Below are positions 46,257-59,094 of a DNA stretch of 64,000 nt, one piece after another. Position numbers and translations under genes: made by a program. The stretch comes from Lutjanus erythropterus. Taxonomy: Eukaryota; Chordata; Actinopteri; Lutjaniformes; Lutjanidae. The stretch lies in assembly GCA_020091685.1 (NCBI GenBank), contig CM034612.1, forward strand, positions 24,513,158 through 24,577,157, in the 5' to 3' direction. Position 1 is the first letter of the stretch. Every line of letters starts with the position of its first letter. Below the pieces are notes generated by a model, which saw nothing but the letters and a program-made list of their open reading frames with translations, was not told the DNA's origin and made no database searches.

Positions 46257-48254
46257 GACACTGCTGCTGTCCACAATCACAATCTGAGCTAAAAATCTTC
46301 TCCAGGTCAAAGAAAACATGTTTGTTTGGTTCACACCTCAATAAATATCACATCATCACGTTTTTTTCAGTGAACATGAAAATTGTGATGGAAAACTCAT
46401 CATTTCCACTAATCATATCACATATTCAAATTCAGTCAAAATAATTGTATTTGTACTTTTGTGCCACATCATGCAGCTCTTGTAGGCGACTGAAACACTT
46501 GTGATGTCAGGTGGTACAGCTGATGAAAAAACAGTCAAATGATATTTTATCATAAATGCATGAACTTCCTAATAAACTTACTTCATTAGAGATTGTTGAC
46601 AAAAAAAAAACACTTTTTTGTGTTTGAAATAAAAATGCAATAATTCATCATATTTCCTGTCATCACTGTCAGGTGGTACAACTGATCACAGTCAGGTTGT
46701 GAGACCAGGTCAAATATTTCATATAGAACTTAAACCAATACATAACAGGTTGAAGTGAACAAATTATTTGTAACTATGATGTTAATAGTTGTTGTACTGA
46801 TACATTCATTTACATGTTTGTATAATTATTTGGGGTATTTAAATGTAAAATTGGATGCTAAAAATTCTAAATACCTGGCCAATATAATAGACAAATACTA
46901 CTGCTTGCTATATATTTTAAAACGGGACAGGAAGTTAGAGATCTCACGATGTCAAATCTATAATATCATGAAGAGATTTAGACAATTCAGAGAAATCGCT
47001 GCATGTAAGAAGTGACATTCAATGTCTGTGACCTTTGACCCGTCAGTCAGCACTGCTTTAAAACCTGCATATGACTGAAAAAAAAAAAAACACTATTATA
47101 ATGATGATGATGTGGTATTTGTTGGGGTCTGTACCAAACAAACGTTTTTCATCTGGAGAAGAAGATTTGAAAATACATTTCATTGCTGACTCTGTTCACA
47201 GTAGTACATTCTTAGCTTTCAGTAAGTACAATTACAATTGATATGTGTTATTTCATGGAAAGTATTAAAAATTATTTTAGGATAAATAAAAGTTGATTTA
47301 CCACAAAATCATCATATCTACGTTCAAAATTCAACTATTCAATTAATTTATCTTATAAACCAAAACACCATCATTAAACATAATCAAATTTAATTAAAGA
47401 TTTTATTTTTTTTCATATTTGTTTTTAGGGATTTTGAAGGCAGCACAGCAGAAAAATAAGTGATGATTCAGGTGCAAACAAAATCAAACAAAATCAGAAT
47501 GCTAAGTTTTATATTCAATTTGCACTCAAAATAAAATAAAAATTACAAATCAATCTTGAATCTTTTTTAATATCCACGACATACACAGTGAACCAGAGCA
47601 GCCTGTAGGGGGCGTTGCTCTGCTGGTGCCTTTAAAGACAACACATGTCCTCAAGCAGGATTCAATCCAACACTGAGTTGAAGTTAAATCTTAGCAGGTC
47701 ATCCTCTTGAGCGTCTCTCTGCATCAACTTCAGCTCAGAACTAACCCAAGGACTGAACCTGCTTCCTCAGAACTTCCTAAGTCAATGAATCAGAGATACA
47801 TGAAGACTCTCTTAAAGCTTTTCACTTTCACTAACCCCAAGCGTCTTTCTGAGAGCCTTTCAATCTTTCCGTTGTATTGATGAAACCTGGGGCCTCAGAA
47901 CCTCTGAGTGGTGATTTTACTTCTTAAGCCAATGAACCAGAGACACTGGTGAGCTCTGTGTTTCACTCTTTCCTTTGGAAACAGAAAACACAAAAGTTGT
48001 TCTTTGTGTCTGTAAGGGGACTTTTATTGACATACACTCTCACCCATATACATACAAACACGCATGATAACACACACTTGCATACATACACACATGCATG
48101 CAACAGCGCGTGCATGTGCACACACACACACACACACACAACACAACCTCAATGATACATCTACTGCTATTAATACTTCTGGCAATATGTTAGGGAGACT
48201 AGTCAGCAGCGAGCGTCAGGAACACTCAAAACTTTGTGCGGAATTTTCTAGTTA
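46257..48254. other. Intergenic DNA after the STAT1-like exons
   Basis: Has a local duplication of GTCAGGTGGTACAnCTGAT (46507 and 46671). AATAAA at 46340-46345 could serve the STAT1-like transcript. The 86-codon open frame at 46755-47015 is A/T-rich and not recognised. CA-rich runs lie at 48050-48140. Confidence 0.5.
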
Positions 48255-48560
48255 ACATTATAACCCCATGTTATAACATGAAATGTCTTGTGTTAGAAAG
48301 TGATAACTTATGTTTAGAACACACAGTAAAACACTCCACATTATAATGTGATAACTTTGTTTGTTATAACATAATGTTAACATGTTATAACAATGTTTTA
48401 TGTCATAACTATAAGCTATCACATTATAACATGAAGCATTTTACATTATAATAACAAATATATTGTTATGACAAGAAAAGTTTGTTATAACACGATAAGT
48501 TTGTATGTTGTAACAAAGTTGAAATATCTTGTTATGGCAGAAAAAACAAAAACTTTTTAC
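48255..48560. repeat. TTATAACATGATAA-rich array, downstream of the STAT1-like exons
   Basis: Same word set as 44915-45815: CATGTTATAACATGAAATG, CATTATAATGTGATAACTT, TTGTTATAACACGATAAG. Confidence 0.8.
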
Positions 48561-49639
48561 ATTATGATGTCATACTGATCGTTTTTTCTTTTTCTGGCCT
48601 TGCAGCAATACACTGCCACCATCACCTCACCCCATCATTACCAGTCAGTGCTCTGTCTATGGCTCCCTTTGCGGGGGGGCATCTCTGAATGACTTCTATT
48701 TACAGGGTTTTACCCCTTCAAATGGATCTAATTGACAGGATATCTTCATCTATTCAGCTGAAGCATCTGCACACTTGTGGTGGTGTTTTTTTTTTTCTTC
48801 TTGATTGAAATGAACTGAAAGTTCGAGGGGAGTGTGTTGAGTGCAAACATAGACTGTGTCCAAGATCACTCCCTCACTCCCTAAATAACAGATACTCACT
48901 GCTTCACTCTCTAATGAGCTGTAAACTGAGAACTTGGTCGCTTATGAATCATCGTCATTCTACGTTATTACTGGTCATTTTTTCATCTATAAAAGGCAAC
49001 ACATTGCATTGTGGGATTGTTAGTAGAAAGCGGTACACATAATATGGACACAAGTTTTCACGTTTCATTGTGTGAATTTTTGTGGGTGCTGTTAAATGCA
49101 TATATTCCACACTATTTTAAAAGTATATACTGTAAGGTAAATAGAGTGCTTTAAAAAATAGAAAAATAGAAATATTAGCATCTCATGAAGCTGGTAGAAA
49201 ACCAAAATAATGAGCTACATTACACTAAAGGTCCAGTCAATCCAGTCATGTAAAATATTGATTAATGCAGCTTTAAAGTGGTGATTCACCCAGAATGCAA
49301 ACATTAATGTTCTCACCTAAAATATCAATTTTTGAGACTCACTGTTTTGTGGTGATGATGAGACAGATATCTCAAAGCCTGGGGGCATAAACCTAAAGCC
49401 TGAGGTTATTAGCATGGCTAGATACTGCTAGCTATATGTTAAGAAATGTGTTTTAATCTAAGTGAATTGACCCTTTAAAAATCTTCATATCCCAGCTGGC
49501 AAAGTTCAGTTCCCAAAATGATCTGGGAGCATTTGTTTATGATTTTGGGAGTGTTTTCTGATGTACAGCCAATGTTATTCTTACGTTTTTCCTGGCTTAA
49601 AATTAATATTTTAGTTACAGTCCTATAATGTCCTGGTAA

Positions 49640-50105
49640 GATTTGTTGAATGTTCCTCATAACATTTCTTACATGTTACAACAGCAAGTTTTACTACTGT
49701 AAAGCTAATGTAAAGGTTAGAGATCTAAAACATTTTGTACATTTGCACATTTTTACAACATTATGGAAGGGGTTCTTAAAATGTTACCAACAGAGAACCT
49801 CAGAGCAGCGTTATTACTTCGACGCACACACAAAAATGGTACTTCATGTAATAATTACAATGTTTTGGGAATGTTACATCGCACAAAATCAGTCAAAGAA
49901 CACTGTGAGAAGGTCACCTAAAAGACTACATGCAGAGAACCTCAGGAGAACGTTATTAAAATTACCCCCCAAAATGTCACTTCATGTGATTATAATACTG
50001 TTTAGAAAATCTTACACTGCACAAAAACATTAGCACAACATTGTGGGAAGGTTACCTTAAAAAAGGCTACAACTGAGAACCTCAGGGGAACGATGAATGA
50101 AAAAA
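49640..50105. repeat. ~141-bp tandem repeat, about three units
   Basis: The phrase (A/T)GAGAACCTCAG recurs at about 49792, 49933 and 50074, a step of 141. The shared unit has TCACTTCATGTnATnATnAT, TTACATCGCACAAA and ACATTGTGGGAAGGTnACCT. The long open frame here is a by-product. Confidence 0.8.
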
Positions 50106-51044
50106 CACTGTGGTATGTAATATGTATTATAATTGTAATAATGCAATATATAATAACTATGTATTTTGAACTTAAAAACACAAAACAAGTCCGAGTAAAT
50201 GGCAGCTTTTTTGCAACAAAAAGCATGGCAACAATAACTATGAATGTATCATTCATACAGTTTGTGTATTGCGCTGCTGGGTGATATTAGAATGATTTGT
50301 AGCCTCCAGTAGCTCATCATGTCGCTGCCTCTGATGCACCTGCTAGTTGTGAGGCACGGCTCATTAAAGCTGCAGCAGCTGTGTTTGTATCTCAGCCTAC
50401 ATCTCTGTCCGTCTCTGAGGCTGCACGGCTTCGCTGCCAAGACCACCATCTCTCTCATTACGCCAACACTGCGCTCTGCTGCATACGGCGGCTCCTTTAA
50501 AGTGGCCCGCTTTAAAGAAATGGCCCCGGGTCCAAAAACTACCACATGAAAAATGCAAAACTAAAAGAGAGAAAGGCAGGGTAAGACTGCGCTCATCCAT
50601 GAGGGTTGTTAGAAATATATACAACGAACTGACCTCACGCACAAACTCTGTGACATAGTGTAGAGTCTGCAGGCCAAGTTTAACCCCTCGACACAGCTGT
50701 GTTTCCTGCTTTACAATCAGGTCCAGAGGATCACTCATATAACTGCTGCATATTTTATAGACTATTTCATGGCAGTTCAGGTTTACTGGGTGGTTTATAG
50801 CAGGAGAGGCAGGAGACATGGGAGATGAAATGATGAAATGTGTCCAAGCCCTGAGGCCAGCTGTGTTCTGTGAGTGCTGTACTTATTTACTGTATGTCTC
50901 TGGGACAAACTGGGGGCATTTCTGAGGAGTGATTTGATGAGGAGCTGAAACAACGTAAGTCCTTCACAATAATCACATATAAATGAGCTATGCTGTAGAG
51001 TACACAGGTGTTACTAATAATACTAACTTAAGTTCCATTTGTTA

Positions 51045-51265
51045 GCACTTTATATTAAGGTGCCTGTAATAAGCATTAGTTAATAATAATAAAGCCTTTA
51101 TAAAATGTTTATTAACAGTAATATATGTTAACAAGACATTTATAAGCACTTAAAAAGTTTCTTATAATAGCATTACAAACACATTTATTGAGTCTAACCA
51201 TCTTACCTATTATATCATTTTTTTATTATAATTTCTTCATACTTTATTATGCATTTATTACCAGT
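51045..51265. repeat. Dispersed A/T-rich repeat (GCACTTTATATTAAGGTG)
   Basis: Starts TTAGCACTTTATATTAAGGT, followed by AAAATGTTTATTAACAGTAA and AAGACATTTATAAGCAC, a common teleost interspersed repeat. Non-coding. Confidence 0.6.
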
Positions 51266-51324
51266 TAAGTATGCACTTAGAAACAGTTGAATTTGAGATG
51301 TCTGTTTTAGATGTTTCCCAGCCA

Positions 51325-51605
51325 AAAGGGACAGTTCACCCCAAAAATCAAAAATACATATATTTCCTCTGGCTTGTAGTGTTGTTTATCCATGTAGATA
51401 GTGTTGGTGTGAGGTGCGATGTCTGCCTTTTTTCCAATATAATGGGACTAAATGAGACTGGTGCTCAAAGCTCCATGAAAATACATTTGAAAAATATAAA
51501 ACCAGTCTCTTTCTCAGTCTCTTTCCAAAAATCAAGACCCAGGTGCTTAAGATAATCCATGTTACCTTGATATCTTCCTCCTTATATACTTGAAACATCA
51601 CACAT
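51325..51605. repeat. Dispersed repeat 'GGACAGTTyAC', copy 2
   Basis: GGGACAGTTCACCCCAAAAA, ATCAAAAATACATATATTTC, TAGTGTTGTTTATCCATGTAG and GTGTTGGTGTGAGGTGC parallel 12095-12290 on the same strand. AAGATAATCCATG occurs in both tails. Confidence 0.7.
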
Positions 51606-52166
51606 TAAAACAATTATGAGTCCAAGCTCAGTTTAGACCTGAGACCCCCGGCCATTTCTCATGGTCTGGGGCGGCTGTGACTCTGGTGTGGAAGCTGCTT
51701 GTTCATTAATTACAGGGGTCATGGTTTAAAGTCTTGGTTCCTTTGGTTTACCTGTCGAAGAGTCCTTGAGCAAGACGCTGACACTGATAAATGCAGTCTA
51801 TTTATTTAACGTGATGTTTTAGCTCCTGGCCATCAGAACAAGTGTGATGAAAACATCTTTTTACATCTGCTCATAACAACACTGATGCTGCTGTATTCAA
51901 ACACTGCATGTGTCCTGCTGTAAACAGCACACACTGAAATGACAGGGAGTGGTGTTGTTGTTTTGATGGGCAGCCGAGTGCAACAACCTGCCTCACCCCC
52001 CCCACCCTCCACCCCACCCACTCAGCAACCACACATTTAGACACACACACAATTGGCAGCGGTCCTCCTCCTGGCTGACCTTGTGGTCTCATCTCTGAAA
52101 TACACATTGCCCTTCCTACCCTCTTCAGCAATACACCCTGTCATTAGAGGGAGGCCAACAGCAACT

Positions 52167-52167
<1 letters not shown>

Positions 52168-52229
<62 letters not shown>
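52168..52229. repeat. (GT)31 microsatellite
   Basis: Uninterrupted GT run; it opens spurious Cys-Val and Thr-His frames on both strands. Confidence 0.97.
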
Positions 52230-52231
<2 letters not shown>

Positions 52232-53094
52232 CAGTGGAGGTCGAAAAACAGCAAAAGCTGCTTTATATTCCAACCAAGAAAAAGCAAAAGAGAGGGAGGG
52301 AAGCTTCTTAAACAAGCTGTGTTCCACTGGTCTGTTTGCAAATGTAATTGTCTTGTTTTGATGACAAAACAGACTCTGACCCAAGCAAGTAAGACACACA
52401 GTCAACTGTCTCATGTCTCTGTTATGTCCTGAAGGTTTGTTTTTGACCATAAATATACAAAAATCTAGATTCTGTGTGATACAAATGTGATATATTCAGC
52501 CTTCATGAACTTCAGTCACATTTTCAAACTATTAAAGGTCACTCAGTGGAGTGCAGATCTATTCCAGGCAACATATGCTGAAGCACCTGCTGCAATGAGA
52601 TTTTGGAAAGTTTTGAATAAAGTGTTTTTGTATGGTATAGGCTCAGTTTTCTTTAAAATGCATAGAATATTTTAATGGTATTGTAACCAAGTGTCCTGGG
52701 CTCACTGAACTGTATAAACGAAATAAGGAAACAATAAACAACAAACTTTTATTTCAACCTGTTTTATCATTACTCATCAAATACCGCCATTTTATAGCAT
52801 CTGTATGAGGCACATCTGGTCATCTATTCACTTGAATTGTAACCCATTTACAGCACTATAAGACACTTTAAACATCCAATCCATTCCCATCCCAGCTCAT
52901 CAACCATGACACTGTTTTCTCAACTCCCCTTAATGTTTCATACTAACATACAAGGCACTCTTTAGTGGCTGCATGAAACCTTTCTGCCAGAAAGCCATTT
53001 AAACACGTGGTTCATGTTGTAAAATAGTCATACTGTGGGAAAGAAATCTACTTGGGTAAGTGTAGAATGAGACCATGTTTGGGGTCACAATAAC

Positions 53095-53480
53095 TAAGTT
53101 ACGTTGCGTTACGTTGCATTCATTGTGTTCGTTGTATTTGTTACGCTACATTATGTTACGCTGCATTGTGTTGCATTGTGTTACTTTGTGTTACATTACA
53201 TTACATTATGTAATGATGCGTTGTGTTACTTTGTGTTATGTTGCATTACGTTGTTACGTTACATTTCATTATGTTACGTTATGTTACATTATGTTACGTT
53301 ACATTATGTTAAGTTACATTATGTTAAGTTACATTATGCTACATTATATTATGTTACCTTGCATTGCATTGTGTTGTGTTGCGTTACTTTGTGTTTCATT
53401 GCGTTATGTTGTGTTATGTTACGTTACGTTACATTACATTACATCACATTACGTTACGTCACATTACATTACGTTCATCA
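53095..53480. repeat. Degenerate 5-bp-based array (TTACG/TTACA/TTGCG)
   Basis: About 380 bases of G-T-T-A-C-G, A-C-A-T-T-A and T-T-G-C-A-T words, mostly in steps of 5. The 5-bp step keeps forward frames open (three overlapping frames of 91-185 codons rich in Tyr/Leu/Cys), so none is a gene. A shorter relative lies at 57870-57950. Confidence 0.9.
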
Positions 53481-56400
53481 CTTGATGTGGCAACTCACCA
53501 AACAAAAGTCACATTACACAAGTCATGTGACACACATAATGACATTAAAACTTTTAATAACATTTTGCTTTCACATGAGATACATCCATCCCACTTCCAG
53601 CCAGCTTCACAACAATATGGAGAAACCTATCAAAACTGAACCTGATGTTGCCTTTTCATAGGTCAAAATTTGCATGACCCAATGGAAGTTAAGGTTATTT
53701 AGAAGGTTAAGGTTTTAGCACAGAGCTGATTACATTGCCCCAAGTAGCCAAATTTAAGTGAAGGAAGTATCATGTTATCAGTTAAAACCAGTAGTGTTTC
53801 AGGACCCCAGTATGCAGAAATGTTCAAATACAACATTTTTGGAATAACATTTGTGTTGCAGTAGCTCCTTCAAACTTTGCTACTTTTCTCCATTAATCTG
53901 TTATTTTCTCGGCTTTATTGCTGACCTCACCTCACCTACAACTGAATATACTCATAAGCATGCAAGTGTGGGGTTTGAATTAAAGAGCAGTGGTTCTTGA
54001 GACGATCAATAATGTACATGGCATCCTTCGACCACTGATTAGCAGGGACACACTGTGTAACCACCCCAGGAAGATTGGAGGAGAAGAGCTGTGCTTACCC
54101 AGCTTGGACTTAATGTTGCTCCTGGCTAATGTGCGGTCAGGAAAATTAAATCACCAAAATGGGACTGGCCAAACAATGGGTAACCAGAGACTGTTGTGCC
54201 CACAAAGTGAGAGCTGCTCCACCACAGGATCAAGCTGTTGCACTTGACGGACAGACCGTACTCCGAGTGGACAGGACTCATCTTGCAAGACTCTGGTAGG
54301 ATGATGGAAAGAGGACTCTGTGTTTTGATCGATGATGCTTCGTGCAAGAAGACAGTCAAAGGTGATGGACAATTGAGATGTTGAACTTTTTATGTGAAGA
54401 TGTAAATCCTATTATGTTGTATAATGATAAAACATTACCTTGATACCTTGATACAGCCTCTGAAAGATGGACAGATGTAACACTCGCAGGAGGACAGTTA
54501 CCTCTTAAGTAAATACTACAGGACAAATGAAAGAATAGATATTTAATTTTTTTTAAGTCTGTCTGGAAACAATTACCAGGCGCCCATATAAGCTTTGCAG
54601 CAGGTCATACAGGTCTTTAAGAGAACATCCCTTCCTAATGTACATTTAATATAACTGATGGGGGACAAAAACACAGTCCTTCTGTTCATAAATGTATTTC
54701 AAAGTTTATCTGAAGTTAATATGAAGCTTCAGCTGTCTGAGTCACACAACTCAAGTGGGTGTCTCCCAAAGAAATAAGCTTTTTGGTATAAGAATCTCTC
54801 TTTGTATTTCCCTTGACAGTGGTTCTCTGCTGAGCTGCAGGGGAGGGACAGCAACAAAAAGGGAATTTTTGAACTAAAAAGACTGTAACTTTGAAGATAT
54901 CTACTTGATTTGACTTACTAAGGCTGAAGAAACCTTGACATTTGTGCACAAATTGTGGATTTTGTTCCCCGTTGCTTTCTGTTTCGCGTTCACTCAAGAG
55001 TTTCCTCTTAAGACTCCTTCACAAAGCTGCTGAGAGACACTTTTACTAAACAACTAAGATCTCACCATGTCTACAGTGACTTGGATTTTACAGGTGTCTT
55101 GTACAGGTGTGAAATTATATTCATTACTACACAGGGGAAAAAATCGTAGTATCTGCTATCTGTGTTTTCAAAGCCCCCAGGAAACAAAAAAAACTTCCGA
55201 TATAGCAACCTACACACTGAAAATGTCAAATTAGTGCATAGGACACTAATGGTACAAACTTAAACAAGCTAACAGCTGTTAGCTTTTCTTCCACACTGAT
55301 GTTGTCATTTTATTGCCCGGGATCGCCTCCTGATGTGTAAAACAAGTCCCTCTTGACACTATTTTGCCGTGGCATCATTGCTGCATAAGACTATGAGGCA
55401 GTAATTCTATTTTTTGACTGCTCTGTTTTATACAACTGCTTCAGTTTGAAATCTTGTTTCAGCTCACGACATTGTATGTGGGGCTCATGTTAATGTTGAT
55501 GGAACTTTACAAATCTCTCCACTGCAGTTGTGGTGACATTGCAGCAGGTGTTTCACCATCCGTTGCCTTGACACTAGAGACCCCTTTCACATTACACAGT
55601 CATTGTTCTTATAAAAATATGTAGGTTAACTTAAAGGGCATGTAATCTGTAGCATTCCAGCAGTGTTCCATATATATTCAAACAATCAATATTTGATCAA
55701 AGCACAACTGTTTTAGCATCAAAATGCTATTTTCCCAAACCCTACTCTGCTAAAAATGTTTCCCCACATGACCTGACATAGGTTTCCGCATCAGGTGCTC
55801 TAATCCACGTCACCGCTGAGTGGGATTTTCCATGTGAAAAACCCAGAAAAGAATGTAGATGGAGTCGTCCTTTAACATGGTAAATTCTAAAGTTCAGGTA
55901 AGGTCTAACGAAAGATCAGACATAAGTTATCTTGTCTTCCTGCTCCACCATAAAACGTACTGTACAAGGATGAGAATAATTACTGTGGACCGTGCAGAGG
56001 AATCTGAGCAGTAGTGTGAAACCTGAACTGACACACTGCAGTAAATAAATGTGATAAGATGGTTTTCATGCCTCGTTATCACAGATAACATCAGATTTAC
56101 TGAGGTCTCTTCAACTTTCCCATGACTGGGATAAGCAGGCTTGTCACCACAGTGTTACAGGTCACACCAGCAACTTTTGATTCTCAACCGCACAGCTCCA
56201 ACCTCCAGGAAAGGCACTTTTCTCCCCAGCGGCTGCACACTGGCAGCAATAAAGATCTGTCAATGCACAAGTGTTAGGGAGGGTTTTGCTGTAAAACAAT
56301 AATTTTTTTCGTCCATAAAGATGAAGTGTTGGCAGGATATCCAAACTGAATGGATTACCTGATATGATGATAAATCACCTGCTGATTTATGCAAATGATG

Positions 56401-58039
56401 ACATTTAGAGTTGAGGGCTAAATGAACAGAATATAGGCGGACCGCTCCACTCACATCTCAGGCATTTTGCATCCTGAGGGTTAGTGTTGCCGTAAAAATG
56501 TCATCTGTCATCAGGAGGGAGAATTTATAGTGTAAGTTGGCCTGGTGTTCAGAGGGACTGGGCTTATAACCACAGGAAAATGTTGAGCCGTTCATTCTGT
56601 TCAAGTGTCCGTGGGCAAGACAAGTCCCCACGTAACAGATGCTGGTTGTGCCTTAGGACTCTGTCACACCAGCATTTATAACAGCAAATTTAAGTACTTT
56701 CAATTCAACAAGAGGAGAGTGGGGCAGCAGTAGTAGAGTAGAGTAAGTCTGAGCAGAGTTCAAGTTAGTTGAAGTATGATGCATACATTTTCGGCGACAG
56801 TGCTGACCTTTAAGGAAATAGAGAGAGCTTCAGGAGAGTCCAAAATGGAAGAAGCTGTCCTATTAACTGACTTGTATCATCCAGTGCAATATTATGCTCT
56901 GCTGCAGTCACTGACCCTTCTAAAGTCCCGCCCCTTGACCAATCCTCAGTCAACTTTATACTTTTTGATTTCCTGTACTTAGATATGCTATGTGCTGGGC
57001 TTTTCTGTACTGAAAAGAAATTTTGAAGATGGTTAAGATGTTAATGGGAAACCCGTAAAAGGGACATATACATATGTCACACCTTAAGTTAGCTCATGCT
57101 AACAATCTACATTATTCATTAGCTAGCTATTTCATTTAATGCTGGATAAATGGGGAGGGTTGTACGAGGAAGGACATCTGGCGTAAAATGTCCATACCAA
57201 AGTCATTAGGACCATGAATGTACAAAATGTCATGGTGGCCTGTATCAAAGTGGTGGAACGTCCTAGTATGGCTAAAAATATACACCCTAAGGTGCAGATC
57301 AGGGCAGACTTACAGCTGGCTGACTCTGAGATATCTTCTGTGAGCTTCTCTTTAAATGTGGTGACACTTCTGTTTATTCATATCCTGATATATTGCCCCC
57401 TACTGTTTATGTGCTTAACTGCATATTGTAGGCAAGAGGCGATAATGTATGAGAACATAGAACGGCTCTGGAGGAGAGCAGGATGCATGTGACAGCTATG
57501 ATGCACATGTGAAAATGACTGGTGTTTTTGAAGCATGTTAGGTTCTCCTTGACTGACAGGTTTCTGAGCCAGTCGTGCTTGCTTATGCCACCTTAGTTCC
57601 ACCAAACACCAAATGAGAATTTCCAGGCCTCAGTTACTGGCACAGCCTTGCATCGCCAGACCAATTTGGAAATGCAAATTAACCCAGAATCTCTCACTTC
57701 ATTTTTGGTTTCCGAGGGATGTTATCAGTGAGCAGAGATCTAAAATGCCTCTGGATGCAAGTGGATCGACCTACAACCAATCAGAGCAATAAAACGTGAA
57801 AAAGTGTAATTGGTTAATTAAACTTTTTAAATGAGGAGTCAAGAAGTTTGGGGTTACAATAACTGTGTTTCATACATTACATGACATTGTGTGACATTAC
57901 GTTACAGTACAGTACATACATATGTTACATATGTTATGTATGTAAGGTGACGTCAATGAAGTGACCCGCAAGATGAAAGTCACATGACGTATACAATGCT
58001 TTGCACTTTAAAACTTTTTATAACTTTTTGGTTTCTTGA
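53481..58039. other. Intergenic DNA
   Basis: No exon recognised. Includes the small TTACATnAC array (57870-57950) and mixed A/T-rich sequence. A segment at 53990-54370 has open frames on both strands but no resemblance to a known protein. Confidence 0.5.
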
Positions 58040-58270
58040 CATAGGACACAAACGGTCTCCAGGGTGAAAGTGTTTCCATCCACCTCAACTCCTCCACATG
58101 TGGACTTTATCGCGTTTTATACTAAGCTAAAAGTGGGTGTGTCTCATACAGCCACTGATGGGTTTAAAGTGAAATCACTTCAAAGTCCTGTGCGTCTCCT
58201 TCACCCGGGCACAGTGTATGTGTGCATGAGTCATAAAGGGGCAGCGACAAAACATCTGTATTTGATGATT
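58040..58270. repeat. Dispersed repeat 'CATCCACCTCnACTCCTCC', downstream copy
   Basis: AACGGTCTCCAGGGTGAAAG, CATCCACCTCAACTCCTCCA, ATGTGGACTTTATCGCGTTT. Same family as 10770 and 33190. It follows a TTACAT-type array at 57870, as the related phrases at 53480-53610 follow the 53095 array. Confidence 0.6.
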
Positions 58271-59094
58271 TAGGAATGTAAGCATGCTGGGTGGAAATCT
58301 GTTTGAATGGGAGGTGGTCTGGACGTGTCTGCCGGAGCAAATGAAACACGAGCTCACAGATTCGTCTGGTTCCCAGGCGAGAAAACGATAGTCAAAAGTC
58401 AAAGTCAAACACAAAGGCTTTAAAATGTTCCCTCAGAAAAAACACACCATGGCTGACAGCACAGATGGTACGGCCCTACACACTGTTCTGAAGGTGACCT
58501 CTGACTACATAAAGGGAGGAAGCAGTAAAACAGTTCCTTCACAGCGTTTAGCAAACTACATTTACTTTCCGGTCAGGACGACCGGCATGTTGAAATAACA
58601 CGGTTATTGATGGTTTTGTTGGACTAGACCTGCTTTTATGGCTCTTTGCTGCACATGAATTTAACTTCTGTCAGAATCCCCCAGCAGCAGATCTGCAATT
58701 ACATGCTGTTTGCCAGACTGGATATGAGGGTGGGCAGCTACATATTCGGCATGAATAATTACTCTGTGAGCTATAATATGCAACGTTTCACCTTCAGGCT
58801 GCACTGTATACGCCACTCATCCTGATGAGCTGTCTGCGCCCAGACAGTTTGCAGCTTGAGGCTGAGCTAAAAACACCATAGGCTCTGGACAAACAGATGG
58901 GGAGAGCAGCCAATCGTCTCTTAAGTTGATATATGGACGGAGGCACAAAGTTGTCGGATCAAAGTTTGACTTCTCCTGTTTTATGAGGGCTTTTTTCTGC
59001 TGCTGCTGCTGCTGTGAAGTCTGTGGGTGCTACATCACTGAGAGGGATCTCCAGGCCGAGCAGGCATGAAAACTGTTCACACAGAAACAAACCA

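Noticed and set aside
44915-48560. Regularly recurring TTATAAC words as a CRISPR-like array
   Set aside because: Irregular spacing, near-palindromic A/T-rich words and eukaryotic context; a degenerate tandem array fits better.
49650-50033. 127-codon + strand frame
   Set aside because: Lies in ~141-bp tandem units; 141 is a multiple of three, so the frame repeats with the unit. No protein resemblance.
52037-52450. 137-codon minus-strand frame and + strand Cys-Val frames
   Set aside because: Built around the GT microsatellite.
53075-53661. Overlapping frames of 91, 136 and 185 codons
   Set aside because: By-product of a pentamer-based array without stops; low complexity.
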